Position numbers and translations under genes: made by a program
From: Chryseobacterium oleae
GTDB lineage: Bacteria > Bacteroidota > Bacteroidia > Flavobacteriales > Weeksellaceae
NCBI RefSeq assembly: GCF_900115055.1
Contig: NZ_FOVD01000003.1
Span: 434,001 to 498,000 of the forward strand
DNA: 64,000 bases
Direction of reading: 5' to 3'
Notes under the pieces: model-generated
What the model was told of the DNA's origin: nothing
Seen by the model: only the letters and a program-made list of their open reading frames with translations
Databases searched by the model: none
Shown here: positions 1 to 8,866 of the stretch, one piece after another
Layout: each line of letters opens with the position of its first letter
How positions within the stretch are numbered: the stretch's first letter is position 1

Positions 1-26
1 GCAATTTTAAGCCAGTTATTAAGCAT
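1..26 (-). CDS. ABC transporter permease (MacB/FtsX type), 5' end only
   Basis: Only the first eight codons are inside the window; the gene runs off the left edge. The visible start reads MLNNWLKIA, a typical N-terminus of Bacteroidota MacB/FtsX-like permeases, where this segment leads into the first membrane helix. It follows the ATP-binding gene on the same strand by about 130 bp, which fits a membrane-fusion protein, ATPase, permease order. The call rests on these few residues plus context and is therefore an inference. Confidence 0.6.
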
Positions 27-67
27 GATCGTATAATTTTGTAAGTAATGAAGGTATATTCCCAGGA

Positions 68-97
68 GGATTCAGGTTGAAAATACACCTGATATCC
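68..97 (-). other. Possible hairpin between ATPase and permease genes
   Basis: TCAGGT (72-77) and ACCTGA (87-92) form a stem that extends to GGAT/ATCC with a one-base bulge. No T-tract follows, so it could be an attenuator or mRNA-stability hairpin rather than a terminator. Weak evidence. Confidence 0.25.
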
Positions 98-157
98 AGG
101 AAACTGAGTTCCACGGTTATTAGTTTTTTACAATATAATGAGTTAAAAATGTTCCAG

Positions 158-880
158 TTACTGGAGCTCCTGTGCATCTGCCTTTTCGAAAACATCTCTT
201 CTTTGGGAAGCATGTTCTTCATTAAATATTTCACCATCCTTCATATTCACAATTCTGGAGGCAAACCCTGCATCATAAGAAGAGTGCGTTACCATGACAA
301 TGGTGGAACCTTCTCTGTGAAGTTCTGCCAGGAGATTCATCACTTCATTTCCGTTGGAACTGTCAAGATTTCCGGTAGGCTCATCGGCAAGAATCAATTG
401 AGGTTTTGTCACCAAAGCTCTTGCAACAGCCGCTCTTTGCTGCTGACCTCCCGAAAGCTGCTGGGGATAATGCTTGGCACGGTGTCCGATATTGATTTGC
501 TCCATAATTTCCTCTACCCTTCTTTTTCTCTCAGAAGAGGAAACTCCGTTATAAATCAAGGGTAATTCTATATTTTCATACACACTAAGCTCATCTATCA
601 GATTGAAATTCTGGAAAATAAAGCCTATATTTTTCTTTCGGATAGCCGATTTCTTTTTCTCTCCTGCTTTTACCGTTTCCACTTCTCCAAATTTGTAAGA
701 TCCCGTGGAAGCATCATCCAGCAGGCCAAGAATATTAAGAAATGTAGATTTCCCACAGCCTGAGGGGCCCATTATAGCTACAAACTCCCCTTCTTTGATA
801 TGAAGACTGATGTTATTCAAAGCATTGGTCTGTACGTCTTCAGTTTTATAGATTTTAGAAAGATTCTGAACGTTGATCAT
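158..880 (-). CDS. ABC transporter ATP-binding protein, LolD/MacB type
   Basis: A 240-residue stand-alone nucleotide-binding domain. Walker A is GPSGCGKST (residues about 38-46), the signature is LSGGQQQR (about 143-150), and Walker B is LILADEPTGNLD (about 160-171). The ADEPTGNLD form and length are typical of the MacB/LolD/FtsE branch, which powers MacB-like permeases. It lies 31 bp downstream of the membrane-fusion protein gene and is followed by a probable permease, so it is the ATPase of a tripartite efflux or export system. The substrate cannot be told from sequence. Confidence 0.95.
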   Translation of the reverse strand: MINVQNLSKIYKTEDVQTNALNNISLHIKEGEFVAIMGPSGCGKSTFLNILGLLDDASTGSYKFGEVETVKAGEKKKSAIRKKNIGFIFQNFNLIDELSVYENIELPLIYNGVSSSERKRRVEEIMEQINIGHRAKHYPQQLSGGQQQRAAVARALVTKPQLILADEPTGNLDSSNGNEVMNLLAELHREGSTIVMVTHSSYDAGFASRIVNMKDGEIFNEEHASQRRDVFEKADAQELQ

Positions 881-911
881 TTTAATTTTTATTTAAAGGT
901 GAAGGTTATTA

Positions 912-2153
912 TTATTTTTTAATCTCAAGGATTTCGTATTTTTTAATATCTGAATAGTCAGATGTAATCACTGTTTCTCCGCTTTTCAGTCCTGAAACTA
1001 CTTCGTAAAATAAAGGATTTTCGCGACCTAAAACAACGTTTCTTTTTTCCGCTTTATTTCCTTTGACCACGAAGATCCATTTTCCGTTGGTATCTTTATA
1101 AAAGTTACCTTTTGGAACCATTACACTCTGGGTATCAGCAGACAGTTTGAGTTTTACGCCAAAGGTCATACCTATTTTCAGGTTTTGCGGTTTTACATCT
1201 GTAAAGTTAAGTTCTACAGAAAACTGTCCGTCTTTTACTTCCGGTAAAATTTTAGTGATGATCACTTCATATGATTTACCATCGTTATCGAGACTTCCTT
1301 TGATTCCGTTCTGAAGTTTATTGATGTAGTATTCATCTACTTTAGCTACCAATTTATAGCCATCCATCAAATCAATTTTACCAATACTCTGTCCTGTTGT
1401 CAGGTTTTCGCCTATTGAAACATTAAATGATGACAGCCTTCCTGAAACCGGAGCCATGATCAGGAAATTGTTTTTGTTGGAATGCAGGATCTGACGGCTT
1501 TTCTCCATTTGACTGATAGAAGAATTAATGGCAGACATTTGTGAGCTTCTTGATTTTTTTTCGTTAAAAGCTCCCTTTTCTACGATTGATTTTCTTTGCT
1601 TCTGGTAATTCAGATTCTGCAGACTGATGTCATAATCCGTCTTTTTCCCGATCTCAGCATCATAAAGACGTTTTTGCAGATTAAACGACTGTAAAGCCGT
1701 ATTATAATCATTCTGGGACTGCAACAGTTCTTTATCCTGAACGAATTCCTGATTTTTAAGTTCAAGAAGTGTACTTCTCATCTGGCTGATCTGCTGCATG
1801 ATTCCCGTTTCCTGATTCAGATAATTAAATTCTGTATTCGGATTGTAGACTCTTGCAATGGGTTGTCCTTTTGTAAGGATCTGTCCGTCTTCCGCAAATT
1901 TTTCCTTTATGGCGCCTCCTTCCAGAACATTCACCAGGGATGAGTTTAAAGATTGTGTCTGTGCGGTGAGCATCAGCATGTCTTCAAATTTTCCACGGGT
2001 GACTTCTTCTATCTGAATTTCTTCCGCTGAAATATTATACGTCTTTTTCTGTTTCATGAAATACAGACTGAACAGTGATCCTGCCACTATAATCATCAAT
2101 CCGATTAAAACAATTTTCAATGTAGATTTCTTTTTTACTATTTTCGTATCCAT
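912..2153 (-). CDS. Periplasmic adaptor (membrane-fusion) protein, HlyD/MacA family
   Basis: A 413-residue protein with an N-terminal membrane anchor (about 13-33). A lipoyl/biotinyl-like half (GGAIKEKFAEDGQILTKGQP near 80) is followed by a long Gln/Lys/Ser-rich coiled coil (about 120-225), the second lipoyl half (FLIMAPVSGRLSSF, about 230) and beta-barrel domains. This order is that of MacA/HlyD adaptors linking an inner-membrane pump to an outer-membrane channel. It is the first gene of the operon with the ATPase and permease. A sigma-54-like promoter lies about 35 bp upstream and the divergent neighbour is an NtrC-type activator, so nitrogen-type or envelope-signal control by that pair is likely. 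Confidence 0.92.
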   Translation of the reverse strand: MDTKIVKKKSTLKIVLIGLMIIVAGSLFSLYFMKQKKTYNISAEEIQIEEVTRGKFEDMLMLTAQTQSLNSSLVNVLEGGAIKEKFAEDGQILTKGQPIARVYNPNTEFNYLNQETGIMQQISQMRSTLLELKNQEFVQDKELLQSQNDYNTALQSFNLQKRLYDAEIGKKTDYDISLQNLNYQKQRKSIVEKGAFNEKKSRSSQMSAINSSISQMEKSRQILHSNKNNFLIMAPVSGRLSSFNVSIGENLTTGQSIGKIDLMDGYKLVAKVDEYYINKLQNGIKGSLDNDGKSYEVIITKILPEVKDGQFSVELNFTDVKPQNLKIGMTFGVKLKLSADTQSVMVPKGNFYKDTNGKWIFVVKGNKAEKRNVVLGRENPLFYEVVSGLKSGETVITSDYSDIKKYEILEIKK

Positions 2154-2187
2154 AATTAAGATAACTCGTTTGCTTACAATTAATTAC

Positions 2188-2202
2188 ACAATCCAGATGC
2201 CA
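2188..2202 (-). promoter_or_regulatory. Sigma-54-like -24/-12 promoter of the efflux operon
   Basis: Read on the minus strand the 15 bases are TGGCATCTGGATTGT. The sigma-54 consensus is TGGCAC-N5-TTGC, so the GG and TTG elements match with exact spacing; only the last C and the sixth base differ. Predicted transcription start is about 23 bases before the adaptor start codon at 2153. The adjacent gene encodes a sigma-54 activator. Function is inferred. Confidence 0.55.
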
Positions 2203-2266
2203 GTAAATTATAAATCTGTAAGTGATTGACAATCTGAAATAAAGCTTTAAACCCATTGGTTAAAAC

Positions 2267-2303
2267 TGTTCATTATCGGACACTTTTTGTGCGAAAATGA
2301 ACA
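2267..2303. promoter_or_regulatory. 37-bp palindrome, candidate activator-binding site
   Basis: The left arm TGTTCATTATCGGACAC and the right arm GTGCGAAAATGAACA are inverted repeats around a TTTTT centre, with one mismatch and a two-base bulge. It lies 65 bp upstream of the sigma-54-like -24 element of the efflux operon and 57 bp upstream of the NtrC-type gene. That is a suitable place for an upstream activating sequence and for autoregulation. Confidence 0.6.
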
Positions 2304-2359
2304 CTTAAGCTTTACATTTGTGTAACGAGTTCTCTGTTTTAATTAATTTTTTAAATAAT

Positions 2360-3703
2360 ATGCGTAAAAAAGAAGCCCATATATTGATTGTAGATGATGA
2401 TGAAGATATTTTATTTTCTGCAAGAGTCTGGCTCAAGAAATTTTTCTCGGAAGTAAGCTGTCTCAGCCAGCCCACAAAAGTTCTGAAATTTATCATTGAA
2501 CATCAGATCGATGCGGTGGTTTTAGATATGAATTTCCGGAAAGGATTTGAAAGTGGTCAGGATGGCCTGTATTGGATGAATGAGATCAAAACCCTTGAAC
2601 CCCAACTCCCTGTCATTCTGATGACGGCTTACGGCGAAGTGGAATTAGCGATCGAAGGTTTAAAAAAAGGAGCTTCCGATTTTATCCTTAAACCATGGAA
2701 TAACGAAAAACTGTATGCCTCCGTGAATCTTGCGGTAGATCTTTCACGAAAAAATAAAAAGCTGAGCCAGTGGGAAAATATCAATCAAAAAAGCAATCAG
2801 TACCAGCTGGACAGTCATTCGCCGAAAATGCAGGAAATTCTTGAACAGGTCCAAAAAGTTTCTCCAACTGATGCCAACATCCTTCTTTTGGGGGAAAACG
2901 GAACGGGAAAATATGTTTTGGCGGAATCCATTCATGAACAGTCGGACAGAAAAAATGAGCCTTTTGTACATATCGATTTGGGAAGTATTTCTGAGAATCT
3001 TTTTGAAGCGGAATTATTCGGATATAAAAAAGGGGCTTTTACAGACGCTCACCAGGATTATGCAGGAAAAATAGAAAACACCCAGAACGGAACTGTTTTT
3101 CTTGATGAAATCGGTAATCTTCCTCTTCAGCTCCAGACCAAACTGCTAAGTTTAATCCAGAACAGAAAACTTTCCAGAATTGGTGAAACGAAGGAAAGAA
3201 TGCTGGATGTGCGTTTTATTTTTGCAACCAACGAGAACTTGAAAAAAGCAGTCGCGGAGAACCGTTTTCGACAGGATTTATACTACAGAATCAATACGGT
3301 GGAAATTAATATTCCCGCTTTGAGAGAAAGGCAGGAGGACATTCATCTTTTAGCTACCTATTTCTTAGACCGATATAAGCAGAAATACCATAAGCCGAAT
3401 TTAGAATTATCTGAAAACTTATTATCCCAGCTAAAAAACTATCCATGGCCCGGAAATATCCGTGAACTGGACCATTGTATAGAACGAAGTGTGATTTTAT
3501 CCAACGACAAAAGTCTTCAGCTGCTGATGCCTCAACTGGAAGAACAGGAAAGTACAATCACTAACCTGAATATTGAAGACATGGAAGAAATACTCATCAA
3601 AAAAGCGCTGAAAAAACATCAGGGCAACATATCTTTGGCAGCAGAAGACCTGGGACTCTCAAGAGCAGCTTTGTACAGAAGAATGGAAAAGTTCGGATTA
3701 TAA
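2360..3703 (+). CDS. Sigma-54-dependent response regulator (NtrC family)
   Basis: A 447-residue three-domain regulator. The receiver (about 1-120) has the acidic pocket DDDED and the phospho-acceptor in VVLDMNF. The AAA+ domain (about 150-385) has Walker A GENGTGK and the sigma-54 contact loop GAFTDA, in which Asp replaces the second Gly of canonical GAFTGA. The C-terminus is a Fis-type HTH (NISLAAEDLGLSRAALYRR). The ATG at 2360 is preferred over one at 2318, because the upstream 14 residues do not belong to a receiver domain. The partner kinase starts 22 bp downstream. It probably activates the divergent efflux operon. Confidence 0.95.
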   Translation: MRKKEAHILIVDDDEDILFSARVWLKKFFSEVSCLSQPTKVLKFIIEHQIDAVVLDMNFRKGFESGQDGLYWMNEIKTLEPQLPVILMTAYGEVELAIEGLKKGASDFILKPWNNEKLYASVNLAVDLSRKNKKLSQWENINQKSNQYQLDSHSPKMQEILEQVQKVSPTDANILLLGENGTGKYVLAESIHEQSDRKNEPFVHIDLGSISENLFEAELFGYKKGAFTDAHQDYAGKIENTQNGTVFLDEIGNLPLQLQTKLLSLIQNRKLSRIGETKERMLDVRFIFATNENLKKAVAENRFRQDLYYRINTVEINIPALRERQEDIHLLATYFLDRYKQKYHKPNLELSENLLSQLKNYPWPGNIRELDHCIERSVILSNDKSLQLLMPQLEEQESTITNLNIEDMEEILIKKALKKHQGNISLAAEDLGLSRAALYRRMEKFGL

Positions 3704-3725
3704 TTGAATCTATAGATACATTTCA

Positions 3726-5042
3726 ATGCGTAAAAATAATTACATCTGGCTGATTTACATTTCATTGGCCATCGTTTGCGGAATATTGGGCTATCATTTC
3801 TTCCAGTTGGAAAAATGGATCAATGTGCTTCTTTTTTCTGCACTGATGCTGATTCTAATCATTTTAGCCAATTCCTCATTTTTATCTCAAATTGCAAAAA
3901 CGGAGAAAATTATTCAATCCATCATCAAAAAAGATTTTTCATTATTTCCAAAGGAAGAAGCTTCTGAGTTAATAAGCAGCAGTGTACAGTTATACTACCA
4001 AAGTAAAAATGAACACCTCTCCCTATCTTCCTACAAACTGCTGTATGAAAGCATTTTAGACCAAATAGACACCGGTCTGATGATTTTATCTGAAACTGAT
4101 AAGGAATGGAAAGTATTTTATGTAAACCCTACTTTCCTGAATATACTTGAAATTCCAAAATACAATTCATGGAAGCTGTATGCCGCTAAAATACCTGAAT
4201 TTTATAAAATTATTGAAGAGACCAATTATGAGAGCTGGCAGGAATTCCTTGATATTTCTATCCGCCAGAATGCGAAACAGTCTTTTTCCATGAGAACGAA
4301 GCAGGTGAAAAATGTTCAACACAGCTTTTTCATCATCACTTTGGAATCTGTTCAGAAAATCATTGAACAGAAAGAAAAACTGGCCTGGAACAACCTTATG
4401 AAAGTAATTTCCCATGAACTTTTAAATACATTAACTCCGGTCAACAGTCTTATCCAAAATCTGGAATACATCAGTAATCAAGAGACTGTAAACAAGGAAG
4501 ATCAGGAAGAAATGAGAGAAAGTCTGATGATTATTACTTCGAAATCAAAACAGCTGCTCAATTTTGTTGACAATTACCGTCAGGTGGCCGAACTTCCCAA
4601 ACCTATTCTTAAAAATGTATCGCTGAAAACAATTACAGAATCTGCCGTCGATTTCTTAAAACACGAATTTGAAAAAAATAATATCCAGGTGGTTTTAGAT
4701 CTGGAAGAACATTTTGTTTCCGCAGATGTAAAAATGATTGAACGAAGCATTATTAACCTTTATCTTAACGCTATATTTGCGGTCTCAGAAAAAGAAGAAA
4801 AAATCATTACAACATCCATAAGATCTCAAAACAACAGGGTTATTTTAACGTTAACAGACAATGGTTCTGGCATTACCGATGAGATTAAAAACAAAATATT
4901 CCTTCCGTTTTTCACGACAAGAAACGGCGGCTCCGGAATTGGTTTAACGCTTTCCAAAAGCATTATGGAAGCCCATCGGGGCTATCTTATTTATCATGCA
5001 CAGGAAGAAGGCAGTTCTTTTGAAATGTGGTTTCTGCAATAG
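3726..5042 (+). CDS. Sensor histidine kinase, NtrY/AtoS-like
   Basis: A 438-residue kinase. Two membrane helices occupy residues about 7-25 and 32-52 with almost no periplasmic loop, so the signal is likely sensed in the membrane or cytoplasm. A PAS-like segment (about 115-215) is followed by the H-box VISHELLNTLTP (His about 230), and the ATPase domain has N-box NLYLNA, G1 DNGSGI and G2 GGSGIGLTLS. It directly follows the NtrC-type regulator gene and forms a two-component pair with it. Confidence 0.95.
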   Translation: MRKNNYIWLIYISLAIVCGILGYHFFQLEKWINVLLFSALMLILIILANSSFLSQIAKTEKIIQSIIKKDFSLFPKEEASELISSSVQLYYQSKNEHLSLSSYKLLYESILDQIDTGLMILSETDKEWKVFYVNPTFLNILEIPKYNSWKLYAAKIPEFYKIIEETNYESWQEFLDISIRQNAKQSFSMRTKQVKNVQHSFFIITLESVQKIIEQKEKLAWNNLMKVISHELLNTLTPVNSLIQNLEYISNQETVNKEDQEEMRESLMIITSKSKQLLNFVDNYRQVAELPKPILKNVSLKTITESAVDFLKHEFEKNNIQVVLDLEEHFVSADVKMIERSIINLYLNAIFAVSEKEEKIITTSIRSQNNRVILTLTDNGSGITDEIKNKIFLPFFTTRNGGSGIGLTLSKSIMEAHRGYLIYHAQEEGSSFEMWFLQ

Positions 5043-5131
5043 AAAATTCCAGATTTTTAAGATCACGAAAATGTTTTAAAATTTCGCGCAGATTAATCCT
5101 GCTTCATCCGTTTCATCTGCGAGAGAAAAAA

Positions 5132-5260
5132 TTTAAACCATTAAGATTCTGTTAAGCTTTTAAGAATATAAAGTTTGAGCTTCGCTTTAAGACATACAGC
5201 TTAAAAAATCATTTGATTTTGTCTTAACTAATCTTCCTTCATTGATCTTAATGGTTTAAA
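5132..5260. repeat. Fold-back repeat element with 16-bp perfect arms
   Basis: TTTAAACCATTAAGAT (5132-5147) is exactly inverted at 5245-5260. An inner pair (GTTAAG/CTTAAC-like and TTAAGAC/GTCTTAA) continues the symmetry, so the 129-bp unit could form a long hairpin or a small non-autonomous element. Confidence 0.6.
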
Positions 5261-5344
5261 AAAGTATGAATTAAAATCTGTTCCATCAGCAAAATCTGCG
5301 TGAGCAAAAAGAAATTATTTTCAGGTTGTAATAAAATGTTTTAT

Positions 5345-5378
5345 AATTAACCACTGATTACACTGATGTTCACAGATG
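5345..5378. repeat. 34-bp dispersed repeat, copy 1
   Basis: The core AATTAACCAC-GATTACAC-GAT-CACAGATG is shared with 37211-37244 at equal length with few substitutions. It is intergenic in both places. Confidence 0.6.
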
Positions 5379-5420
5379 TCTACTTTTTATGGAGATGCCT
5401 GATCGGCTGAAATGACGGCA

Positions 5421-5460
5421 TAAAAAAAGAAGCTGATCCCATGGACAGCTCCTCTTTTTC
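5421..5460. terminator. Bidirectional terminator-like hairpin
   Basis: AGCTG and CAGCT flank a 10-base loop, with an A-run before and CTCTTTTTC after, between convergent operons. It lies about 390 bp from the upstream stop codon. Confidence 0.4.
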
Positions 5461-5520
5461 TGTGTTAAACGACCTTCACATACCAAAACTTCTCTATAGT
5501 AATTTGTGTTTTTTTAATAG

Positions 5521-5541
5521 TGGCTTTCGAGAAATTCAGCC
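5521..5541. repeat. Hairpin with TTCGAGAA loop
   Basis: TGGCT and AGCCA flank a TTCGAGAAATTC loop. The loop resembles that of the hairpin at 14344-14368, so this may be a dispersed palindromic unit. Confidence 0.4.
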
Positions 5542-5827
5542 AAAGGTCATGCATACACTTATATTAATTCATCACTTAGCTTTTAAGCAATTATAGTTTT
5601 ATAACTTTACACCTACAATTACTCTTGTTTATCCGTATAAAATTAAAACTGTGTTTGTGATTTTAATTTTATACGTTTTTTCATTTGTTGTTTTTGTTGA
5701 TACAAAGTAACGACATTGCAGGAAAAAATAAATCACAAAGGGCATCGATATATATCGATAAAAGCATAGATGTTTATCGACATAATAGTCTGAATCGGGT
5801 AAAATTGAAGAACGGATGGCAGAAATC

Positions 5828-6481
5828 CTAGATTTTATGGTGTGTTTTCACCAGATCGATCAGCTCAACAAGATTTTCTATTTTTAATTTCTCAAATATA
5901 TTTTTCTTGATCGTGCTCACTGTATTCTGCTTGATATTCAAATGATTGGCAATTTCCAGATTCCCGTTTCCTTCCGCATACATTTCTGCGATCTGCAGTT
6001 CTCTGTTCGTTAAACGGCTCAAAGGATTGATCAGATCCGGATTGTGAACAAACTGTACCATCAAGTTCCGGGAAAGAGCAGAAAAGTACTCGCCTTTCTG
6101 TACTATGTCGGAGATTGCCTGTCTTATCTCTTCCTCTTCGCTTAATTTGCTTACATATCCGTTGGCTCCGGCTTTAATAAATTTAAGGACGTGCAGATCT
6201 TCTTCAAGGCCTGTAAACACCAGAATTTTAATGTTTGGATTCGCTGCTTTCATCTGAGACAGGATGTGCAGACTGTTCCCATCCGGAAAATGGGCATCAA
6301 TGACGGCTATTTCCACGCCTTTTGATTCTATCAGTTCTACGATCTGCAGCAGAGACGAGGTTTGATAGACTCTGGCATTCGGAACGATTTCGTCTATAAG
6401 AATTGCCATTCCCTGACGTACAATGCTGTGATCATCCGCTAAAAGGAATACAATCTCTCTATCTTCAATTGGCTCCTCCAT
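5828..6481 (-). CDS. Response regulator, NarL/FixJ (LuxR-HTH) family
   Basis: A 217-residue regulator. The receiver (about 8-125) has the acidic pair in ADDHS, phospho-acceptor Asp in AVIDAHFPDG and the conserved Lys in YVSKLSEEE. The C-terminal LuxR-type HTH (about 152-215) has LTNRELQIAEMYAEG and the recognition helix NIKQNTVSTIKKNIFEKL. It overlaps the 3' end of the upstream kinase gene by 17 bp, so the two are translationally coupled and almost certainly form one signalling pair. Target genes are not evident locally. Confidence 0.93.
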   Translation of the reverse strand: MEEPIEDREIVFLLADDHSIVRQGMAILIDEIVPNARVYQTSSLLQIVELIESKGVEIAVIDAHFPDGNSLHILSQMKAANPNIKILVFTGLEEDLHVLKFIKAGANGYVSKLSEEEEIRQAISDIVQKGEYFSALSRNLMVQFVHNPDLINPLSRLTNRELQIAEMYAEGNGNLEIANHLNIKQNTVSTIKKNIFEKLKIENLVELIDLVKTHHKI

Positions 6482-8192
6482 TATTATTCATATTTAAATT
6501 GATACTGAATGTTACTTTTGTTCCTTTGTGTAATTTACTTGAAACCGCGATCTCTCCGTCGAAAAGTTCGATAATTTCTTTACATAAACTTAGTCCGAGG
6601 CCGGCTCCAAAATTATTAATTTCATCTGATATCATCCCCTGATAGTACGGTTCAAAAATCTTCTCCAGATCAGATTCTGATATTCCTACGCCTGTATCCG
6701 CGACCGTTGTTGTCAGCGTAATGATATGGGCACCTTTCATTTCGGTAGCCATGGAAAGATCGATCTGTCCGTTTTCTGTGAATTTATTGGCATTGCCCAG
6801 AATGTTCATAAAGATCTGGTTCATTTTAATATTATCTGAGCTTACCACAACATTTTCAGGGATTCTGTCGGTTACCAGAAATTTGTTATTCCTTGTTTCA
6901 ATGTAAGGTGTAATCGCTGTTGTAATAGAATGAATTTCATCTTTAAGGTTAAAGACGGTTTTATTCAGCTGTTTTTGAGCTTCCTGATTTTTAGTGTATT
7001 CCAGGATCTGATTCGACTGGATCAATAATGTACTATTAGTGAACTTTATTGATTTCAGATAGTCCTTCGTCGTCTCATCCTTAGTCGTTCTGTTGATCTT
7101 ATCAATAAAAATATTAATGATTTTCAATGGCGACATCAGCTCATGACTGAGCATTCCCAGAATTCTGTTTTTAAAGGTTAGACTCTTTTGAATCTCCTTG
7201 TTGGCGGCATTAAGTCTTAATTCGTAGATGAAAGCCATTCTGGTAAAATACATGATCAGGATGGATACGATAAACATCAGGACCATTAATCCCAGGACCA
7301 GGTATTTTCTGATTCTGTTATTATCCGAACTCTGCTGGTTGTACTCTTTTTCCAGTTCTGATTTAAAGTCTTTAATGGCCTTTTCATAGACATTAATCAA
7401 GCCATTACTGTAGACTAAGAGTTTGCTGAAATTACTATAAAAATGGGCATTGTCCCGCTGACTTTTAACCGCCGACTGCTGAACCCTTCTCACCTCTTCC
7501 GAATAATGCTTATCCATAGACCTGATGGCATTATCCATTTCGGATTTTACGTTGGAAAGATCTACCGTTTTTTTATTGGTCATCGTGATCACCGTACTTT
7601 CCTTCTGAACCTCTACTTTCCCGGATATGGCATCTTTCAGACGGCCCATAAAACCTTTCTTTTTAATGGTGTCAGCATAGGTATGGGTCTCTATCTTCAG
7701 ATCATCAAAGTTGTTTTTATACTTCTGCAGTTCATAGGGCTTATCCTCCACTTTCGCCGGTGGATTCAGGGATGATTCGTAGGCAGAGTCTATCAATACC
7801 TTCAGTCTTTTTACTTCCAGGGTATCTTTTTTCTGCAGTGCCAGATTGTTTTTCAATCTTGGATGTATGGTTTCGTACTCCCCTATTTTATCAAAATTGG
7901 TTTTAAGTTTTTTAAGGGATTCAAAGTACAATTTAAGGTCTTTATCATCCTGACTGACCATGTAGTTCTGCAAATGGTTTTGGGCATCCATGAAATCCTT
8001 TCTGGAATCATCGGTAAGCCCACCTAAAGCTCTGCTTTCCTCCAGCTGATCTTTAATGAACTTCAGTTTCTTTTCATTAACAAATTCATTATAAAAAAAT
8101 ATGGCTATAATGACCTGTATCAATAAAATACATATGATCAGTGAGTAATGAACAATCTTCCTCAATTTAAAATTTAAGAATTTATTTTTCAT
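6465..8192 (-). CDS. Sensor histidine kinase with large extracytoplasmic domain
   Basis: A 575-residue kinase. Membrane helices lie at about 14-34 and 303-325, enclosing a Lys/Glu-rich, mainly helical periplasmic sensor region of about 265 residues. The H-box is GMLSHELMSPLKI. The ATPase domain shows MNILGNANKF (N-box), DTGVGISESDLEKIFEPYYQ (G1/F) and GAGLGLSL (G2). It is the first gene of a two-gene operon with the NarL-type regulator. The sensed ligand is unknown. Confidence 0.94.
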   Translation of the reverse strand: MKNKFLNFKLRKIVHYSLIICILLIQVIIAIFFYNEFVNEKKLKFIKDQLEESRALGGLTDDSRKDFMDAQNHLQNYMVSQDDKDLKLYFESLKKLKTNFDKIGEYETIHPRLKNNLALQKKDTLEVKRLKVLIDSAYESSLNPPAKVEDKPYELQKYKNNFDDLKIETHTYADTIKKKGFMGRLKDAISGKVEVQKESTVITMTNKKTVDLSNVKSEMDNAIRSMDKHYSEEVRRVQQSAVKSQRDNAHFYSNFSKLLVYSNGLINVYEKAIKDFKSELEKEYNQQSSDNNRIRKYLVLGLMVLMFIVSILIMYFTRMAFIYELRLNAANKEIQKSLTFKNRILGMLSHELMSPLKIINIFIDKINRTTKDETTKDYLKSIKFTNSTLLIQSNQILEYTKNQEAQKQLNKTVFNLKDEIHSITTAITPYIETRNNKFLVTDRIPENVVVSSDNIKMNQIFMNILGNANKFTENGQIDLSMATEMKGAHIITLTTTVADTGVGISESDLEKIFEPYYQGMISDEINNFGAGLGLSLCKEIIELFDGEIAVSSKLHKGTKVTFSINLNMNNNGGAN

Positions 8193-8305
8193 ATCTATTT
8201 ATCAGCTAAATTAATTTTCTGATGACTTAAGTCTGTTAGGCATTAGTTTTAATCGATATAATTTACGCCAAAAATTCCAGTAATACGTATATATCTTTCA
8301 ACCAG

Positions 8306-8313
8306 CAAAGTTA
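8306..8313 (-). promoter_or_regulatory. -7 box (TAACTTTG) of the kinase/regulator operon
   Basis: The plus strand reads CAAAGTTA, the complement of the Bacteroidota -7 consensus TAnnTTTG. It implies a leader of about 105 bases before the kinase start at 8192. Confidence 0.5.
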
Positions 8314-8624
8314 AAGTAATTTTTGTCTTTTTTTTACAGCAAATGTGTGATATAAACCCAGAAATTAATTATGCCATGCATCAAAACACTACATCCAGTT
8401 CAGTACAAAAAAGCAAAGAAAACAACAGGTTCGCATGAAAATAAAAACGATAATTGTATTATGAAATAAAAAACACACATAAAGCTTTTAAAGTACTATA
8501 GATAAACGATTTTAAAGAATCTAAAAAAAAATATTTTCTGAACTTTTATGGATGAAAATAGTATTCCTTACCAATCAATAAATCTATTTTTTTAAAGAAA
8601 AACCAGGTCCTTCATTCCTGACCA

Positions 8625-8640
8625 TGTGATCTGCATCACA
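8625..8640. promoter_or_regulatory. CRP/FNR-type palindrome 1
   Basis: TGTGATCTGCATCACA is a perfect TGTGA-N6-TCACA dyad, and the flanking A/T extend the symmetry by one base. This is the half-site form bound by Crp-family regulators. Confidence 0.55.
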
Positions 8641-8662
8641 TAAACAACAGTCTTTTTCTTAA

Positions 8663-8678
8663 AGTGACATAGATCACA
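8663..8678. promoter_or_regulatory. CRP/FNR-type palindrome 2
   Basis: AGTGACATAGATCACA has the core GTGA-N6-TCAC. Its centre is 38 bp from that of the first palindrome, and both lie upstream of the 8732 small ORF and the DJ-1 gene. Confidence 0.5.
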
Positions 8679-8731
8679 CTAAAATCTTCTTTATTTACTC
8701 CAAATTCGTAGTGTTATTTAAAGACATAGAA

Positions 8732-8866
8732 ATGGAATTCTATCATTCTATCCGGATCATTTGGTTTAAAGCCTGTTTTTATACTGGCATGATCATGGTT
8801 GATTTTAAAGCAGCCGTTCGTTTAATGAATGTTCCAGACAAGTTTTGTCTTTACAAACCACAATAA
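8732..8866 (+). CDS. Possible small protein (44 aa), unknown
   Basis: An ATG ORF ending 23 bp before the DJ-1 start. The residues are hydrophobic and aromatic (MEFYHSIRIIWFKACFYTG...). Its position just after two CRP-like palindromes and before DJ-1 could make it a leader ORF. No family is recognised and it may be a chance ORF. Confidence 0.25.
   Translation: MEFYHSIRIIWFKACFYTGMIMVDFKAAVRLMNVPDKFCLYKPQ

Larger units (their letters stand above)
5043..5827. other. Non-coding region between convergent genes, rich in dispersed repeats
   Basis: About 785 bp with no credible gene on either strand. It holds a fold-back element with 16-bp arms, a 34-bp repeat shared with position 37.2 kb, a bidirectional terminator-like hairpin and a TTCGAGAA-loop hairpin, listed separately. 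Stretches such as those near 5080-5125 and 5280-5300 have the look of degenerate flavobacterial intergenic repeats. Confidence 0.7.

Noticed and set aside
19..237. 72-codon minus-strand frame at the left edge
   Set aside because: It overlaps the end of the ATPase gene in another frame, and the true permease start lies in a different frame at 26.
8390..8404. Single CCAGTTCAG at 8395 and ACCAGTTCT near 20193 as further direct-repeat operators
   Set aside because: Neither has a second half-site 22 bp away.
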